Below, piece after piece: positions 39,292-48,643 of a stretch of 53,253 bases of DNA. Every line of letters begins with the position of its first letter. Within the stretch, counting starts at the first letter, position 1. The position numbers were made by a program, and so were the translations under genes. Under the pieces are notes generated by a model that was not told where the DNA came from, did no database searches, and saw only the letters and a program-made list of their open reading frames with translations. Origin of the DNA: Hyphomicrobiales bacterium (lineage in GTDB: Bacteria; Pseudomonadota; Alphaproteobacteria; Rhizobiales; Rhizobiaceae); assembly GCA_012842935.1 (NCBI GenBank), contig DUSC01000088.1:1-53253 (forward strand). Direction: 5' to 3'.

Positions 39292-39753
39292 CTACTGGAC
39301 GATGACGATCCGCGTGTTCTGCGGGCCGAACACCTTCACCAGTTCGAAGAACTCCTCGGCATTGTCGGGATGCAAACGGATGCAGCCATGCGAGGCGGGC
39401 CGACCGAGGCGTTTCACGTACGGCGTGGCATGGACCGCATAGCCTTCGTGGAAGAACACCGAGTGCGGCATCGGCGCGTTGTCGTACTTCTTGGAGTACC
39501 ACATCTCGTGCATGCGGGTCGGTTTGAACGATCCGGTCGGCGTGACATAGCCCTTGGCGGCGGTGGACACCTTCCATTCGAAGGCCTGCCTGCCGTCGAC
39601 CAGGACGCGCATCTTCTGTTCCGAGATCGAGACCTTGGCGACGATCTCGCTTGCCGCGTCGGCCGCTCCGGTGCCGGCTCCGAACATGAGCGCCGCCCCG
39701 GTCAGGGCACAGGCGGCGATGTTGATCAGGCGGGTCGAAAAGGTCGTTGCCAT
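39292..39753 (-). CDS. L,D-transpeptidase (YkuD) family protein
   Basis: ISEQKMRVLVDGRQAFEWKVSTAAKGYVTPTGSFKPTRM...HATPYVKRLGRPASHGCIRLHPDNAEEFFELV (HGCIRL motif). Confidence 0.95.
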   Translation of the reverse strand: MATTFSTRLINIAACALTGAALMFGAGTGAADAASEIVAKVSISEQKMRVLVDGRQAFEWKVSTAAKGYVTPTGSFKPTRMHEMWYSKKYDNAPMPHSVFFHEGYAVHATPYVKRLGRPASHGCIRLHPDNAEEFFELVKVFGPQNTRIVIVQ

Positions 39754-39881
39754 CGGGTGTCTCCATCGGTTCGCGATGGGGCCCTTATGGTTAAGACCCG
39801 TTTCGGCCGTATTTCGCGGAATCCGTCTTTTTGTTTCGATTCTGTTTCAGATCGCGAAAGTTTACGTCGATTTCGTGCCCG

Positions 39882-39914
39882 ATCCTGTCCGAATCCTGTC
39901 CGAATCTGTGGATT
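39882..39914. repeat. 11-bp tandem direct repeat (2 perfect plus 1 degenerate copy), possible OmpR-type response-regulator site
   Basis: ATCCTGTCCGA-ATCCTGTCCGA-ATCTGTGGATT in the ldt/small-ORF intergenic region. Confidence 0.5.
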
Positions 39915-39988
39915 CGCCCGATTCCGCCTGCAACTTGAATGCAACACGAAAGCCGCCGCGCGGCATCGTCCCGAAACAGGGAGCGGCG

Positions 39989-40174
39989 ATGATGCCGAGG
40001 AAAGCGGAGACCGACGGCGGGCGCATGGGACGGAAGGGAGCCATCTGGCTGGCGAAGGTGAGCGCGGCGACCGCGCTGCTGGCCGTGATCGGCATCTTCG
40101 CGGCGCCGGCAGACGGCAACCTGGCGCCCGGGGAACCACCGGCACAGGTTCGACATTTCTCCGTACACGGATGA
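39989..40174 (+). CDS. Small hypothetical membrane protein
   Basis: MMPRKAETDGGRMGRKGAIWLAKVSAATALLAVIGIFAAPADGNLAPGEPPAQVRHFSVHG; one predicted TM/signal segment. No homology evidence. Confidence 0.35.
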   Translation: MMPRKAETDGGRMGRKGAIWLAKVSAATALLAVIGIFAAPADGNLAPGEPPAQVRHFSVHG

Positions 40175-40198
40175 CCGGCCGCCGCAGCGGCAGAACGG

Positions 40199-40363
40199 AT
40201 GGACGACATGAGGGCGCGCAAGGCAACACTTCTTCTGACGGCTCTGCTCTATGCGCAGGGCCTGCTCGGCGTGGCCGCAGTGGCCGCCGTCCTGATGCGG
40301 CTTCCGGCGGAAGCGCCGAAGAACTCTCCCGTCGCCGCGGCCGCGATCTCCGACGTCGGATAG
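40199..40363 (+). CDS. Small hypothetical membrane protein (54 aa)
   Basis: MDDMRARKATLLLTALLYAQGLLGVAAVAAVLMRLPAEAPKNSPVAAAAISDVG; one predicted TM segment. No homology evidence. Confidence 0.35.
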   Translation: MDDMRARKATLLLTALLYAQGLLGVAAVAAVLMRLPAEAPKNSPVAAAAISDVG

Positions 40364-40398
40364 CGAACTTGATCGCCTTGAGCGTCGCCCAGGGATCG

Positions 40399-41070
40399 TC
40401 ATGGCGGATCGAAGCGGTAACCCGCTCCGCGTACGGTGACGATGCTTTCGGTGCCGAGCTTCCGCCGCAGCCGCACGATGCGCGAATCGATGGACCTGTC
40501 GAACGCCTCGCTGGTCTCCGCCGGCGCGGCGGCGATGATGTCGTCGCGGCTGAGCACGACATGCGGGTTGGCCGTGAACAGCCGGAGGAGAGCGACCTGC
40601 CCGGCCGACAGCATGTCTTCCTCGCCCGTCCGGTGCATGACGATCGCCGCCCTGAGATCGACGGTCGACGTCTCCAGCACGAGCAGTTCCGGCTGGTGAT
40701 GCCGGCCTCTGGCAACGAGGCCCCCGACACGGGCGGCGAGTTCGCGCCGGTCGATCGGCCGGGCGACGGCGTCGGCGGCGCCCAGTTCAAGGGCGAGTAT
40801 CCTGTCGAGAAGATTGCCGGGAGCGCCGACGGCGATGAACAGTGCGCCGCTTTCGCCGGCACGGCGCCTGAGCAGGTCGAGCCCCGCGCCGTCGCCGGTT
40901 TCCAGATCGACCACGGCGACGTCGGCCCTCTCGGCGGAAAGAATCGTGTCGGCCTCCCAGACCTCGCCGGCGATGCGAACATCGTAGCCCCGCCTTTCAA
41001 GATAAGAGCCCAGACCGTCCTGCGCCTCGGCCAGCCCCACGAGGACAACAACCGCCCGCGCCGCCGCCAT
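40399..41070 (-). CDS. OmpR-type response regulator with degenerate receiver domain
   Basis: C-terminal winged helix LSAGQVALLRLFTANPHVVLSRDDIIAAAP...DRSIDSRIVRLRRKLGTESIVTVRGAGYRFDPP; N-terminal receiver-like domain lacking the DD/ED acidic pair. Confidence 0.85.
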   Translation of the reverse strand: MAAARAVVVLVGLAEAQDGLGSYLERRGYDVRIAGEVWEADTILSAERADVAVVDLETGDGAGLDLLRRRAGESGALFIAVGAPGNLLDRILALELGAADAVARPIDRRELAARVGGLVARGRHHQPELLVLETSTVDLRAAIVMHRTGEEDMLSAGQVALLRLFTANPHVVLSRDDIIAAAPAETSEAFDRSIDSRIVRLRRKLGTESIVTVRGAGYRFDPP

Positions 41071-41115
41071 CTTCGCCTTCGCGCTCCAGATCGCCGATGA
41101 AATGAACTAGACAAC

Positions 41116-41907
41116 ATGTTTATACCGAATCTACTTTCCGCCGAAAGCGGAGGCGAGATCCCCCTGCGAGCGCGCATAGCTATCGTCGAAGACGAACCGG
41201 ATCTTCGCGAAGCCGTGGCTGAATATCTTGCCGCGAACGGCTTCGACGTGATGACGGCGGCCGACGCCGCGGAGATGCGGTCTCTCGCGGCGGAGGAGCC
41301 GTTTCATCTCGCCATTCTCGACATCGCCATGCCGGGCGAGGACGGGCTCTCGCTCGGTCGCTGGCTGCGCTCCAGGATGCCGCTCGGCATCATCTTCGCT
41401 TCCGCGGCCGGAACGACGATCGACCGGATCGTCGGCCTCGAAATCGGCGCCGACGACTATCTGGTGAAGCCTTATGAACTGCGCGAGCTCCTGGCGCGGG
41501 TGCGCAGCGTGCTGCGCCGCGTGCCGACGTCGCTCGGCACGCCCCCGGCCGGGCCGGGCAGCGCAGCCGGCACGCGCAGGGTCGTGACCTTCGGCCCGTA
41601 CAGCGCCGACCTCGAAAGCCGCCGCGTCATCGGCCCGGCCGGCGCGGCGGTCGAACTGTCGCGGAGCGAATACGACGTACTCGAGGTCTTCCTGACCCGG
41701 CCGAACCGGCTGCTGACCCGCGCGGCGCTCGCCGACGCCATCGGCGCCGAAGACAACGGCGAGGACTCGCGGGCGATCGACATCCGCATCATGCGGCTGC
41801 GCAGGAAGATCGAGGAGGACCCGGCCAATCCGCGTTTCCTGCGCACGGTGCGCGGCGAAGGCTACGTGTTCGCGATCCCGTCCGCCGGCGAGCCGGGCGA
41901 AGCATGA
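41116..41907 (+). CDS. OmpR/PhoB-type two-component response regulator
   Basis: RIAIVEDEPDLREAVAEYL...LAILDIAMPGEDGLSLG...GADDYLVKPYELRELLARVRSVLRR; winged helix DIRIMRLRRKIEEDPANPRFLRTVRGEGYVFAIP. Confidence 0.95.
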   Translation: MFIPNLLSAESGGEIPLRARIAIVEDEPDLREAVAEYLAANGFDVMTAADAAEMRSLAAEEPFHLAILDIAMPGEDGLSLGRWLRSRMPLGIIFASAAGTTIDRIVGLEIGADDYLVKPYELRELLARVRSVLRRVPTSLGTPPAGPGSAAGTRRVVTFGPYSADLESRRVIGPAGAAVELSRSEYDVLEVFLTRPNRLLTRAALADAIGAEDNGEDSRAIDIRIMRLRRKIEEDPANPRFLRTVRGEGYVFAIPSAGEPGEA

Positions 41908-41928
41908 CCCTCCGCCCCTGACCGGATC

Positions 41929-44010
41929 ATGATCGACACGACGCCGCCCAGCATCGATCCCGGCATCGACCAGCCGGGCATCTCCGTCGCAGCGGCGAGA
42001 GCCGCCCGGCGACTGCGCTACGCCCACGACTGGACGGCGGAAATCGACGGCATCGTCGAGATGCTGGGACGTGCGCTCGGCGCCCACCGTTCGATCCTGT
42101 TCCGCCTGCGCGAGGAACCGGGACAGGGCCTGACCCAGTCGATCGCATCCTACTGGGTCGACGAAAGCGTTGCCGGCGTGGGACCGCCGACGGTCATCGT
42201 GCAGGCCGTGGTGCAGTCCGATCCGCTTCTCGAGCAGATCGCCGAGGAAGGGCGGCAGGGCAAGATGTTCGCCGGCCTGACCCGCGACATCGACGGCTTC
42301 CTGCGCAGCGACTTCGAGAAGCAGAAGATCAAGTCGTTCGCCTCCGTGGCGGTCTTCGCGCACGGCCACTCCTGGGGTTCGCTGGCGGTCAACGACTGCG
42401 TCGAGGAGCGCCGCTGGACAGACGAGGAGAAGGCCGCGCTGGAGATCGTGGCGCTGGCCATCGGCGACGCGATCGAGCGTTCGCAGTCGGAACAGCATGC
42501 CGGCGAGATCATCCGCTCGGCGATGCTGCAGGCCTCGCTCGACGCCATCATCGTCATCGACGAGACCGGCAAGATCATCGAGTTCAACCCGGCGGCGGAG
42601 ACGATCTTCGGCTACCCGCGCTCGTTCATCATCGGCAAGGACGTGCTCGACACGATCATTCCCCACTTCTATCGCAACGGCTACGCCAGTGGCGGGGAAT
42701 ACATGCTCGGCCGCGGCGCGCCGATGGTGGGGCGCCGGCTGGAAACCGTCTCGCAGAACGCGGCCGGCGAGGTCTTTCCGATCGAGCTGACCGCCTTCGA
42801 GATCAAGGCCGCTGACCGCCGGCTGTTCCTCGCCTCGATCCGCGACCTGCGCGAGAAGCGGCGCGCCGAGGACGAGATCAACCGCCAGCGCGAGAAGCTG
42901 CACCAGAACGAGAAGATGGCTGCGATGGGCTCGCTGCTCGCCGGCGTCTCGCACGAACTGAACAATCCGCTGGCCGTCGTGGTCGCGCAGTCGACCCTTC
43001 TGCACGAATTCGCCGCCGACCCGCAGACCAAGGTACGCGCCGAGAAGGTGCGCGCCGCCGCCGAACGCTGCGGCCGGATCGTAAAGAGCTTCCTCGGCAT
43101 GGTGCGCCTGCATCCGACCGAGCAGGTGACGACCGACCTGAACCAGGTCGTGCGTTCCGCACTCGAAGTGACCGCCTACGGTGCGCGCAGCGCCGGGATC
43201 GGCATCGACACCGACCTCGTCGAAGGCGGCCTTCCGGTTCTGGCCGATCCCGACCATCTCACTCAGGTGGCGGCCAACTTCCTGGTGAACAGCCAGCACG
43301 CGCTGGCCGCCGTGCCGAAGGACCGGCGCATCCGCGTGCGCACCGTCCGCAACGGCGACAGCGTCGGGTTCTCGGTCGAGGACAACGGGCCGGGCATTGC
43401 GCCGGAGATCCGCCACCGCATCTTCGAATCCTACTTCACCACAAAGCCGGTCGGGGTGGGCACCGGCATCGGCCTGTCGATCTCGCGCCAGATCATCGAG
43501 CGCCACCGCGGCCGCATCTGGTTCGAGGAGGCGGCGCCGCAGGGCGCCCGTTTCGTCGTCGAGCTTCCCGCGGCGAAGAAGGCAGGCATCGGCACGGAGG
43601 AAGAGCGGGACACGTCCGCCGGACTGAGGCGCGCGCTGATCGTCGACGACGAGCCCGACGTCGCCGCCTCCCTCGCCGACATCCTCGAACTGATGGGCAT
43701 CAAGTCGACGGTGATGACCCAGTGGACGTCTGCCGCCGAGGCGCTGGAGCAGGCCCGGCCGGACATCGTCTTCAGCGACCTGCGCATGCCGGGTACCGGC
43801 GGCGTCGCGCTCTACCGCGAACTGCTCGACCGCCGTGCCGACTTCGCCCGCCGCTTCGTGCTGGTCACCGGGGACATGATCGGCGCCCGTGCCGAGGTCG
43901 ATGCGCTGGCGGCGCACCTGCGGCCGCTCATCCTGGAAAAGCCGTTCTCGACGCTCGACGTCCGCGGCGTGCTGGCCGCCGTCGCCGACCAGATCGCACT
44001 GACGCGCTGA
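41929..44010 (+). CDS. Hybrid sensor histidine kinase (GAF-PAS-HisKA-HATPase-REC)
   Basis: PAS: DAIIVIDETGKIIEFNPAAETIFGY; H-box: LLAGVSHELNNPLAVV; G-box: VEDNGPGIAPEIRHRIFESYFTTKPVGVGTGIGLSI; REC: LIVDDEPDVAASLADIL...DIVFSDLRMPGTGG. Confidence 0.94.
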   Translation: MIDTTPPSIDPGIDQPGISVAAARAARRLRYAHDWTAEIDGIVEMLGRALGAHRSILFRLREEPGQGLTQSIASYWVDESVAGVGPPTVIVQAVVQSDPLLEQIAEEGRQGKMFAGLTRDIDGFLRSDFEKQKIKSFASVAVFAHGHSWGSLAVNDCVEERRWTDEEKAALEIVALAIGDAIERSQSEQHAGEIIRSAMLQASLDAIIVIDETGKIIEFNPAAETIFGYPRSFIIGKDVLDTIIPHFYRNGYASGGEYMLGRGAPMVGRRLETVSQNAAGEVFPIELTAFEIKAADRRLFLASIRDLREKRRAEDEINRQREKLHQNEKMAAMGSLLAGVSHELNNPLAVVVAQSTLLHEFAADPQTKVRAEKVRAAAERCGRIVKSFLGMVRLHPTEQVTTDLNQVVRSALEVTAYGARSAGIGIDTDLVEGGLPVLADPDHLTQVAANFLVNSQHALAAVPKDRRIRVRTVRNGDSVGFSVEDNGPGIAPEIRHRIFESYFTTKPVGVGTGIGLSISRQIIERHRGRIWFEEAAPQGARFVVELPAAKKAGIGTEEERDTSAGLRRALIVDDEPDVAASLADILELMGIKSTVMTQWTSAAEALEQARPDIVFSDLRMPGTGGVALYRELLDRRADFARRFVLVTGDMIGARAEVDALAAHLRPLILEKPFSTLDVRGVLAAVADQIALTR

Positions 44011-44148
44011 GGCGCGCGGCGCGGCCTTCACCCCCCCTTTGCGGTGAGGCAAGGGCGCGGGCACCCGACTTCGCGGACAAGCGGGATCGTGCCCGGGAGG
44101 GCATGGCGGACTCGCGGTTTTCCAGGTCGCGGTCGCGTGCAGCGGGCG

Positions 44149-44643
44149 TCATGAGGTGTCGGGCAGACGGCAGCGGCGCGTAGAGGGGACGCAGACGACG
44201 AGGAGCAGGGCCAGGTGCGTCACGCCATTGGCGAGCGGCGCACGGTCGGCAAAGTGTCCCGCGGAACCGTGGAACGAAACGCCTTCGGGCCGGCCGGCGG
44301 GGCGGCCATCAGATAATCCGGCCGAGGCGGCGCCCGTATCCGCCAGCGCGCCGAGCACGGCGGCGAGCAGGCGCAGGCGCAGCGCCAGGATGTCGGCGCC
44401 GGCGGCGGCGAAGCGCATGGCGGGCGGTTCGTCGGGGAAGGCCAGGTCGAGACACCAACCCTCGGCTCCGATCTCCCTGGCGACATAGGCCCGCGCCACG
44501 GCCACCGCCCGGCCGAGGATGGCGACGACGAGGAAGCGGACGGGAAAGGAGCGGCCGGCGGCGCGTTCGGCGAGCAGCGCAAGCGCGAGCAGCGTCCGGG
44601 CGATGCCCGGAAACGTCCCCCTGTCCTGCGACCCACCCGCCAT
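44149..44643 (-). CDS. Hypothetical protein
   Basis: ORF reading MAGGSQDRGTFPGIARTLLALALLAERAAGRSFPVRFLVVAILGRAVAVARAYVAREIG..., fills an otherwise gene-free stretch and looks protein-like. Confidence 0.4.
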   Translation of the reverse strand: MAGGSQDRGTFPGIARTLLALALLAERAAGRSFPVRFLVVAILGRAVAVARAYVAREIGAEGWCLDLAFPDEPPAMRFAAAGADILALRLRLLAAVLGALADTGAASAGLSDGRPAGRPEGVSFHGSAGHFADRAPLANGVTHLALLLVVCVPSTRRCRLPDTS

Positions 44644-44939
44644 GTCCGGGCCTCCATTGACCCGGGCGATTCTACGGCAGGCGCTCCGAGAGGGGGACAA
44701 AATTGCCGCCGGAGACGGGCGAAAATCGCTGAAGTCATTGATTTCGTTGAAGCGCATCTCGGATCTTGTCCCCCGGGTCCCGGATGCGCGCGCGGAGAGC
44801 ACCGGCGATGAGGGGAAGGACAAACGGCGGCGAAGGGGGTGAGCAGCGGCAAGGCGGCTCTGTTGCGGGCATCGGCGGGAAGCGCTCGTCCTGCCCGTGA
44901 GCCTTGCAACAAGTCCGCCCTGTCCGCGATAGTGGAAAC

Positions 44940-45311
44940 ATGAACGAGAACAGCAAGCGGCCGGTCCTGCGCATCCGCGTCGTCTTCGGCGAAGAGGAAA
45001 TGATCGGCCCGGGCAAGGTCGAGCTTCTCGAACGCATCGACCGCTGCGGGTCGATCGCGGCGGCGGGGCGCGAGATGGGCATGAGCTACAAGCGCGCCTG
45101 GGAACTGGTGGGCATGCTGAATGCGATGTTCCGCGATCCGATGGTCGAGAGCACGAGGGGCGGACCCGGCGGCGGCGGAGCGGTACTGACCGGGGCTGGA
45201 CGCGAGGTGCTCGAACTGTACCGCGCCTTCGAACGCGAGGCTGCACGAGCGGGCGCCGGGCCGCTCGCGGCGTTGCAGGCCCGTCTGAAGGATATTCCCG
45301 AAGGGAAATAA
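44940..45311 (+). CDS. modE: ModE-family winged-helix regulator (N-terminal HTH only)
   Basis: LLERIDRCGSIAAAGREMGMSYKRAWELVGMLNAMFRDPMVESTRGGPGGGGAVLTGAGREVL; adjacent to modABC. Confidence 0.9.
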   Translation: MNENSKRPVLRIRVVFGEEEMIGPGKVELLERIDRCGSIAAAGREMGMSYKRAWELVGMLNAMFRDPMVESTRGGPGGGGAVLTGAGREVLELYRAFEREAARAGAGPLAALQARLKDIPEGK

Positions 45312-45338
45312 CGGTTGACCGATCCGGCACTTTCTGCC

Positions 45339-45360
45339 GATATGTTTCGAGAAACATATC
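45339..45360. promoter_or_regulatory. Perfect inverted repeat, candidate ModE operator for modABC
   Basis: GATATGTTTC-GA-GAAACATATC (10-bp perfect arms, 2-bp spacer) 13 bp 5' of the modA start. Confidence 0.7.
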
Positions 45361-45373
45361 AGAAGGGTAGTCA

Positions 45374-46162
45374 GTGCCGACTTCGCTCGCCCGCCGATCG
45401 GTCCTTGCCGCCACCGTCGTCCTTGGTCTCCTCTGGGGTCGGGCGGCAGAAGGGGAGGAGGCCCCGATCGTCGCGGCGGCCTCCGACCTGCAGTTCGCCG
45501 TCGAGGAGATCGCGGCGGCCTTCGAAGCCGAGACGGGCATGCGGGTGCGGCTGTCGATGGGCTCGACGGGCAACTTTGCCCGCCAGATCCGCGAGGGCGC
45601 GCCCTTTCAGATGTTCATGGCCGCCGACGAACAGTTCGTTTTCGATCTGGCGCGCGACGGCCTTGCCCGGAACGAAGGCGACCTCTACGCCATTGGCCGG
45701 ATCGTGGTGAAGGTGCCGCCGGGCTCGACGCTTTCAGCCGACGGAACGCTTGAAAGCCTGCGGCGGGCTCTGGCGGAGGGGCGGATCAACCGCTTCGCCA
45801 TCGCCAATCCCGACCACGCGCCCTACGGCAAGCGCGCCCGCGAGGCGCTCCAGCATGCGGGCCTATGGGACGACATCCAGCCCTTCCTCGTGCTGGGCGA
45901 GAACGTCGGCCAGGCGGCGCAGTTCGCGCTGTCGGGCAATGCCGAGGGCGGCATCATCGCGCTGTCACTGGCGCTGGCACCGGAGCTGCGCGATCTGGGC
46001 ACCGCGGATCTGATCCCCGAAGACTACCATGAACCGCTGCGCCAGCGCATGGTCCTGCTGAACGGCGCCGGGCCGGTGGCCGAGGCCTTCTATGCCTACT
46101 TGAAGGCCCCCGTCGCGCGCGCGATCATGGAGCGCTACGGCTTCGTCCTGCCCGAGGAGTGA
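45374..46162 (+). CDS. modA: Molybdate ABC transporter substrate-binding protein
   Basis: APIVAAASDLQFAVEEIAAAFEAETGMRVRLSMGSTGNFARQIREGAPFQMFMAADEQF. Confidence 0.94.
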   Translation: MPTSLARRSVLAATVVLGLLWGRAAEGEEAPIVAAASDLQFAVEEIAAAFEAETGMRVRLSMGSTGNFARQIREGAPFQMFMAADEQFVFDLARDGLARNEGDLYAIGRIVVKVPPGSTLSADGTLESLRRALAEGRINRFAIANPDHAPYGKRAREALQHAGLWDDIQPFLVLGENVGQAAQFALSGNAEGGIIALSLALAPELRDLGTADLIPEDYHEPLRQRMVLLNGAGPVAEAFYAYLKAPVARAIMERYGFVLPEE

Positions 46163-46165
46163 GGC

Positions 46166-46834
46166 ATGGACTGGGAGGCGCTTTTCCTGTCGCTGCGCCT
46201 GGCGGCCTGGACGGTGGCGATCCTGCTGCCTGTCTCGGTGCTGATGGGGCGATGGCTCGCCTACCACGCATTCCGCGGCAGGGGACTGGTCGAGGCGCTG
46301 GTGATGCTTCCCCTGGTCCTGCCGCCCACGGTGTTCGGCTTCTACCTGCTGGTGGGCTTCGGGCGGAACTCGCCGGTCGGCGCCTTCTGGCAGGAGTATT
46401 TCGGGCATCAGCTGGTGTTCACCTTCGAGGGACTGGTGGTGGCCTCGGTGATCTTCAACCTGCCTTTTGCGATCCAGCCGGCGCAACGCGGGTTCGAGGC
46501 GATCGCGACGGAGGTGCGCGAGGCGGCGAGTTGCTGCGGCATGTCGCCCGGACGCAGCCTGTGGAAGGTGGAATTGCCGTTGGCCTGGCCGGGGCTCATG
46601 ACGGCGATGGTGCTGACCTTCGCCCACACGCTGGGCGAATTCGGCATCGTGCTGATGGTCGGCGGTTCGATCCCCGGAGAAACCAAGACCATCGCGATCG
46701 CGATCTACGACAAGGTGCAGAGCTTCGATGAGCGCAGCGCGGGCATCATGTCGGCCGTGCTCGTGGCGACCAGCCTGTTCACCATCGCGATCACCTTCGC
46801 GCTGTCGGCGCGGGTGGGGCGGAGACTCGGCTGA
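46166..46834 (+). CDS. modB: Molybdate ABC transporter permease
   Basis: EALVMLPLVLPPTVFGFYLLVGFG...LTFAHTLGEFGIVLMVGGSIPGETKTIAIAIYD. Confidence 0.95.
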   Translation: MDWEALFLSLRLAAWTVAILLPVSVLMGRWLAYHAFRGRGLVEALVMLPLVLPPTVFGFYLLVGFGRNSPVGAFWQEYFGHQLVFTFEGLVVASVIFNLPFAIQPAQRGFEAIATEVREAASCCGMSPGRSLWKVELPLAWPGLMTAMVLTFAHTLGEFGIVLMVGGSIPGETKTIAIAIYDKVQSFDERSAGIMSAVLVATSLFTIAITFALSARVGRRLG

Positions 46835-47934
46835 TGGCGCTGGAGGTGATGGCCAGGGCCGTGGCGCCCATCCCGCTCGATGTCGCCTTCCGGGTAGAGC
46901 CGGGCGAACTGCTGGCGCTCGTGGGCCATTCGGGCTCGGGCAAGACCACGATCCTGCGCACCATTGCCGGACTCTGGCGGCCCGAGGTCGCACGGGTCGC
47001 GGTGGACGGGGTGCCGTGGCTCGACACCGGCGCGGGTATCTTTCTGCCCCCGCATCGCCGCAGGGTGGGTCTGGTGTTCCAGAACTACGCCCTGTTTCCG
47101 CACATGACCGCGTCGCAGAATGTGATGGCGGCGATGGATCGAGCCGATCCGGCCGAGGCGGACCGCATCCTGGATCTGGTGAACCTGCACGGCCTCGCGG
47201 ACCGGAAGCCTGCGCAACTGTCGGGCGGGCAGCAGCAGCGTGTTGCGGTCGCTCGCGCGCTGGCTCGCCGCCCGCAGGCGCTGCTGCTCGACGAGCCCTT
47301 TTCGGCGGTCGATCGGGCCACGCGCGAGAAGCTCCACGGCGAGATCGTCGCGCTGCGCGCGCACCTGAAGATGCCGGTCGTGCTGGTCACCCACGACGTC
47401 AACGAGGCGCAGCTTCTGGCCGACCGCATGGCGGTAATCGAGAAGGGGAAGGTGGTGCGCGAAGGCACGACCGCCGCGGTCATGGCCGACGCGGAAGCGC
47501 TTCGTGCCATGAACATCCGCGAGGTGGCGGTGATGCTTCCCGCGACGATAGCCGAGCATCTGCCTGACGGGCTGACGCGGCTCGATGCCGCGACCGGACC
47601 GTTGTTCCTGCCCACGGTCGAGGGCGCGCCGGGCACGCGGGTGCGCGTGCGGATCATGGCGCATGAGGTGATCGTCTCGCGCGCGCGACCCCGGGGGTTG
47701 TCGGCCCAGAACATTCTGTCAGGCACCATCACGAGGATCGTGCCCGGCGCGGGGCCGGGCGTGATGGTCCATATGGCGGTCGGCGCGCACGAAATCCTCG
47801 CCCGCATCACCCGGCGCGCCGCCGACGAACTGGCACTGGAGCCTGGCGACACCGCCCATGCCATCCTGAAATCCATGTCCGTCGCCCGCGATCATGTGGC
47901 GTACACGCCGGGCATCGCAGAGGCGCTCGACTGA
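46834..47934 (+). CDS. modC: Molybdenum ABC transporter ATP-binding protein with TOBE domain
   Basis: GHSGSGKTTILRTIAGL; LSGGQQQRVAVARALARRPQALLLDEPFSAVD; C-terminal TOBE-like region. Confidence 0.94.
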   Translation: MALEVMARAVAPIPLDVAFRVEPGELLALVGHSGSGKTTILRTIAGLWRPEVARVAVDGVPWLDTGAGIFLPPHRRRVGLVFQNYALFPHMTASQNVMAAMDRADPAEADRILDLVNLHGLADRKPAQLSGGQQQRVAVARALARRPQALLLDEPFSAVDRATREKLHGEIVALRAHLKMPVVLVTHDVNEAQLLADRMAVIEKGKVVREGTTAAVMADAEALRAMNIREVAVMLPATIAEHLPDGLTRLDAATGPLFLPTVEGAPGTRVRVRIMAHEVIVSRARPRGLSAQNILSGTITRIVPGAGPGVMVHMAVGAHEILARITRRAADELALEPGDTAHAILKSMSVARDHVAYTPGIAEALD

Positions 47935-48134
47935 CCCGCCCGGCCCGGCCGGCGCTGCCCCGACGGAGGGGCTCCCTTCGGTCGGCTGGAGAAGAACGGC
48001 AGGTCGTGCGGCCTATCCGGTTGGTGCGCGTGCCCGGCACGGGATGACGACGGCGGGGGCGGCCGGCAACTCTCTCCGTCGCCGCCGGCGGGGCGCCCTT
48101 TCTGCCCCGCGGAAGAAGGGGCGTCGAGGCCGCC

Positions 48135-48170
48135 AAAAAAAGGCCCCGGCCGGAAGGGACGACCAGGGCC
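48135..48170 (-). terminator. Rho-independent terminator downstream of 48233..48643
   Basis: On the minus strand: GGCCCTGG-loop-CCGGGGCC stem (one G.U pair) followed by T7. Confidence 0.6.
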
Positions 48171-48232
48171 AGAGCGACTGGAAGGTTGAAGAGGAGGGGA
48201 GGAACCCGGAAATCGGGGAGCCGGAGCGGTGC

Positions 48233-48643
48233 TCAGAAGACGTTCGGCGCGTCGCGGTTGGGAATGTCGGCGACGACGAGGCGGATCGGAGCCTCGGCTC
48301 TGCCGGCCGCACGGGCGATCATCACCAGGCAGTCGTGCGTCTCGCTGCCCCAGGCCTGGCCGCGACAGGCGCGCTCGGCCGCGCTCGCCGGCAGGCGATC
48401 GGTCTTGGCCGTGGTGCGCTGGACGTCGGCGACCCTGGCCGGCGCGCCCGGGACGTCTGCGACGGCGGGGCCTTGGTAGGACATGGCGGCCATCGAGGCG
48501 AAGGCGGCGGTGACGATGACGGCAAACATCATCATCGGGTGTTCCTGCGAACGGCGGCGAAGCGCGATCTCGGCGATGCCGAACCCGCGCACGGGTCCGG
48601 TGGGTCGAGCGGCGGCGGCTGGAGCGGACTGTCTGGCGAGCAT
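48233..48643 (-). CDS. Hypothetical exported protein
   Basis: MMMFAVIVTAAFASMAAMSYQGPAVAD TM/signal segment; Cys-containing ERACRGQAWGSETHDCLVMIARAAGRAEAPIRLVVAD; followed by a terminator. Confidence 0.65.
   Translation of the reverse strand: MLARQSAPAAAARPTGPVRGFGIAEIALRRRSQEHPMMMFAVIVTAAFASMAAMSYQGPAVADVPGAPARVADVQRTTAKTDRLPASAAERACRGQAWGSETHDCLVMIARAAGRAEAPIRLVVADIPNRDAPNVF

Noticed and set aside
41131-44064. 977-aa minus-strand ORF opposite the kinase genes
   Set aside because: Composition is Arg/Asp/Gly/His-rich shadow sequence, antisense to a clear response regulator and histidine kinase.
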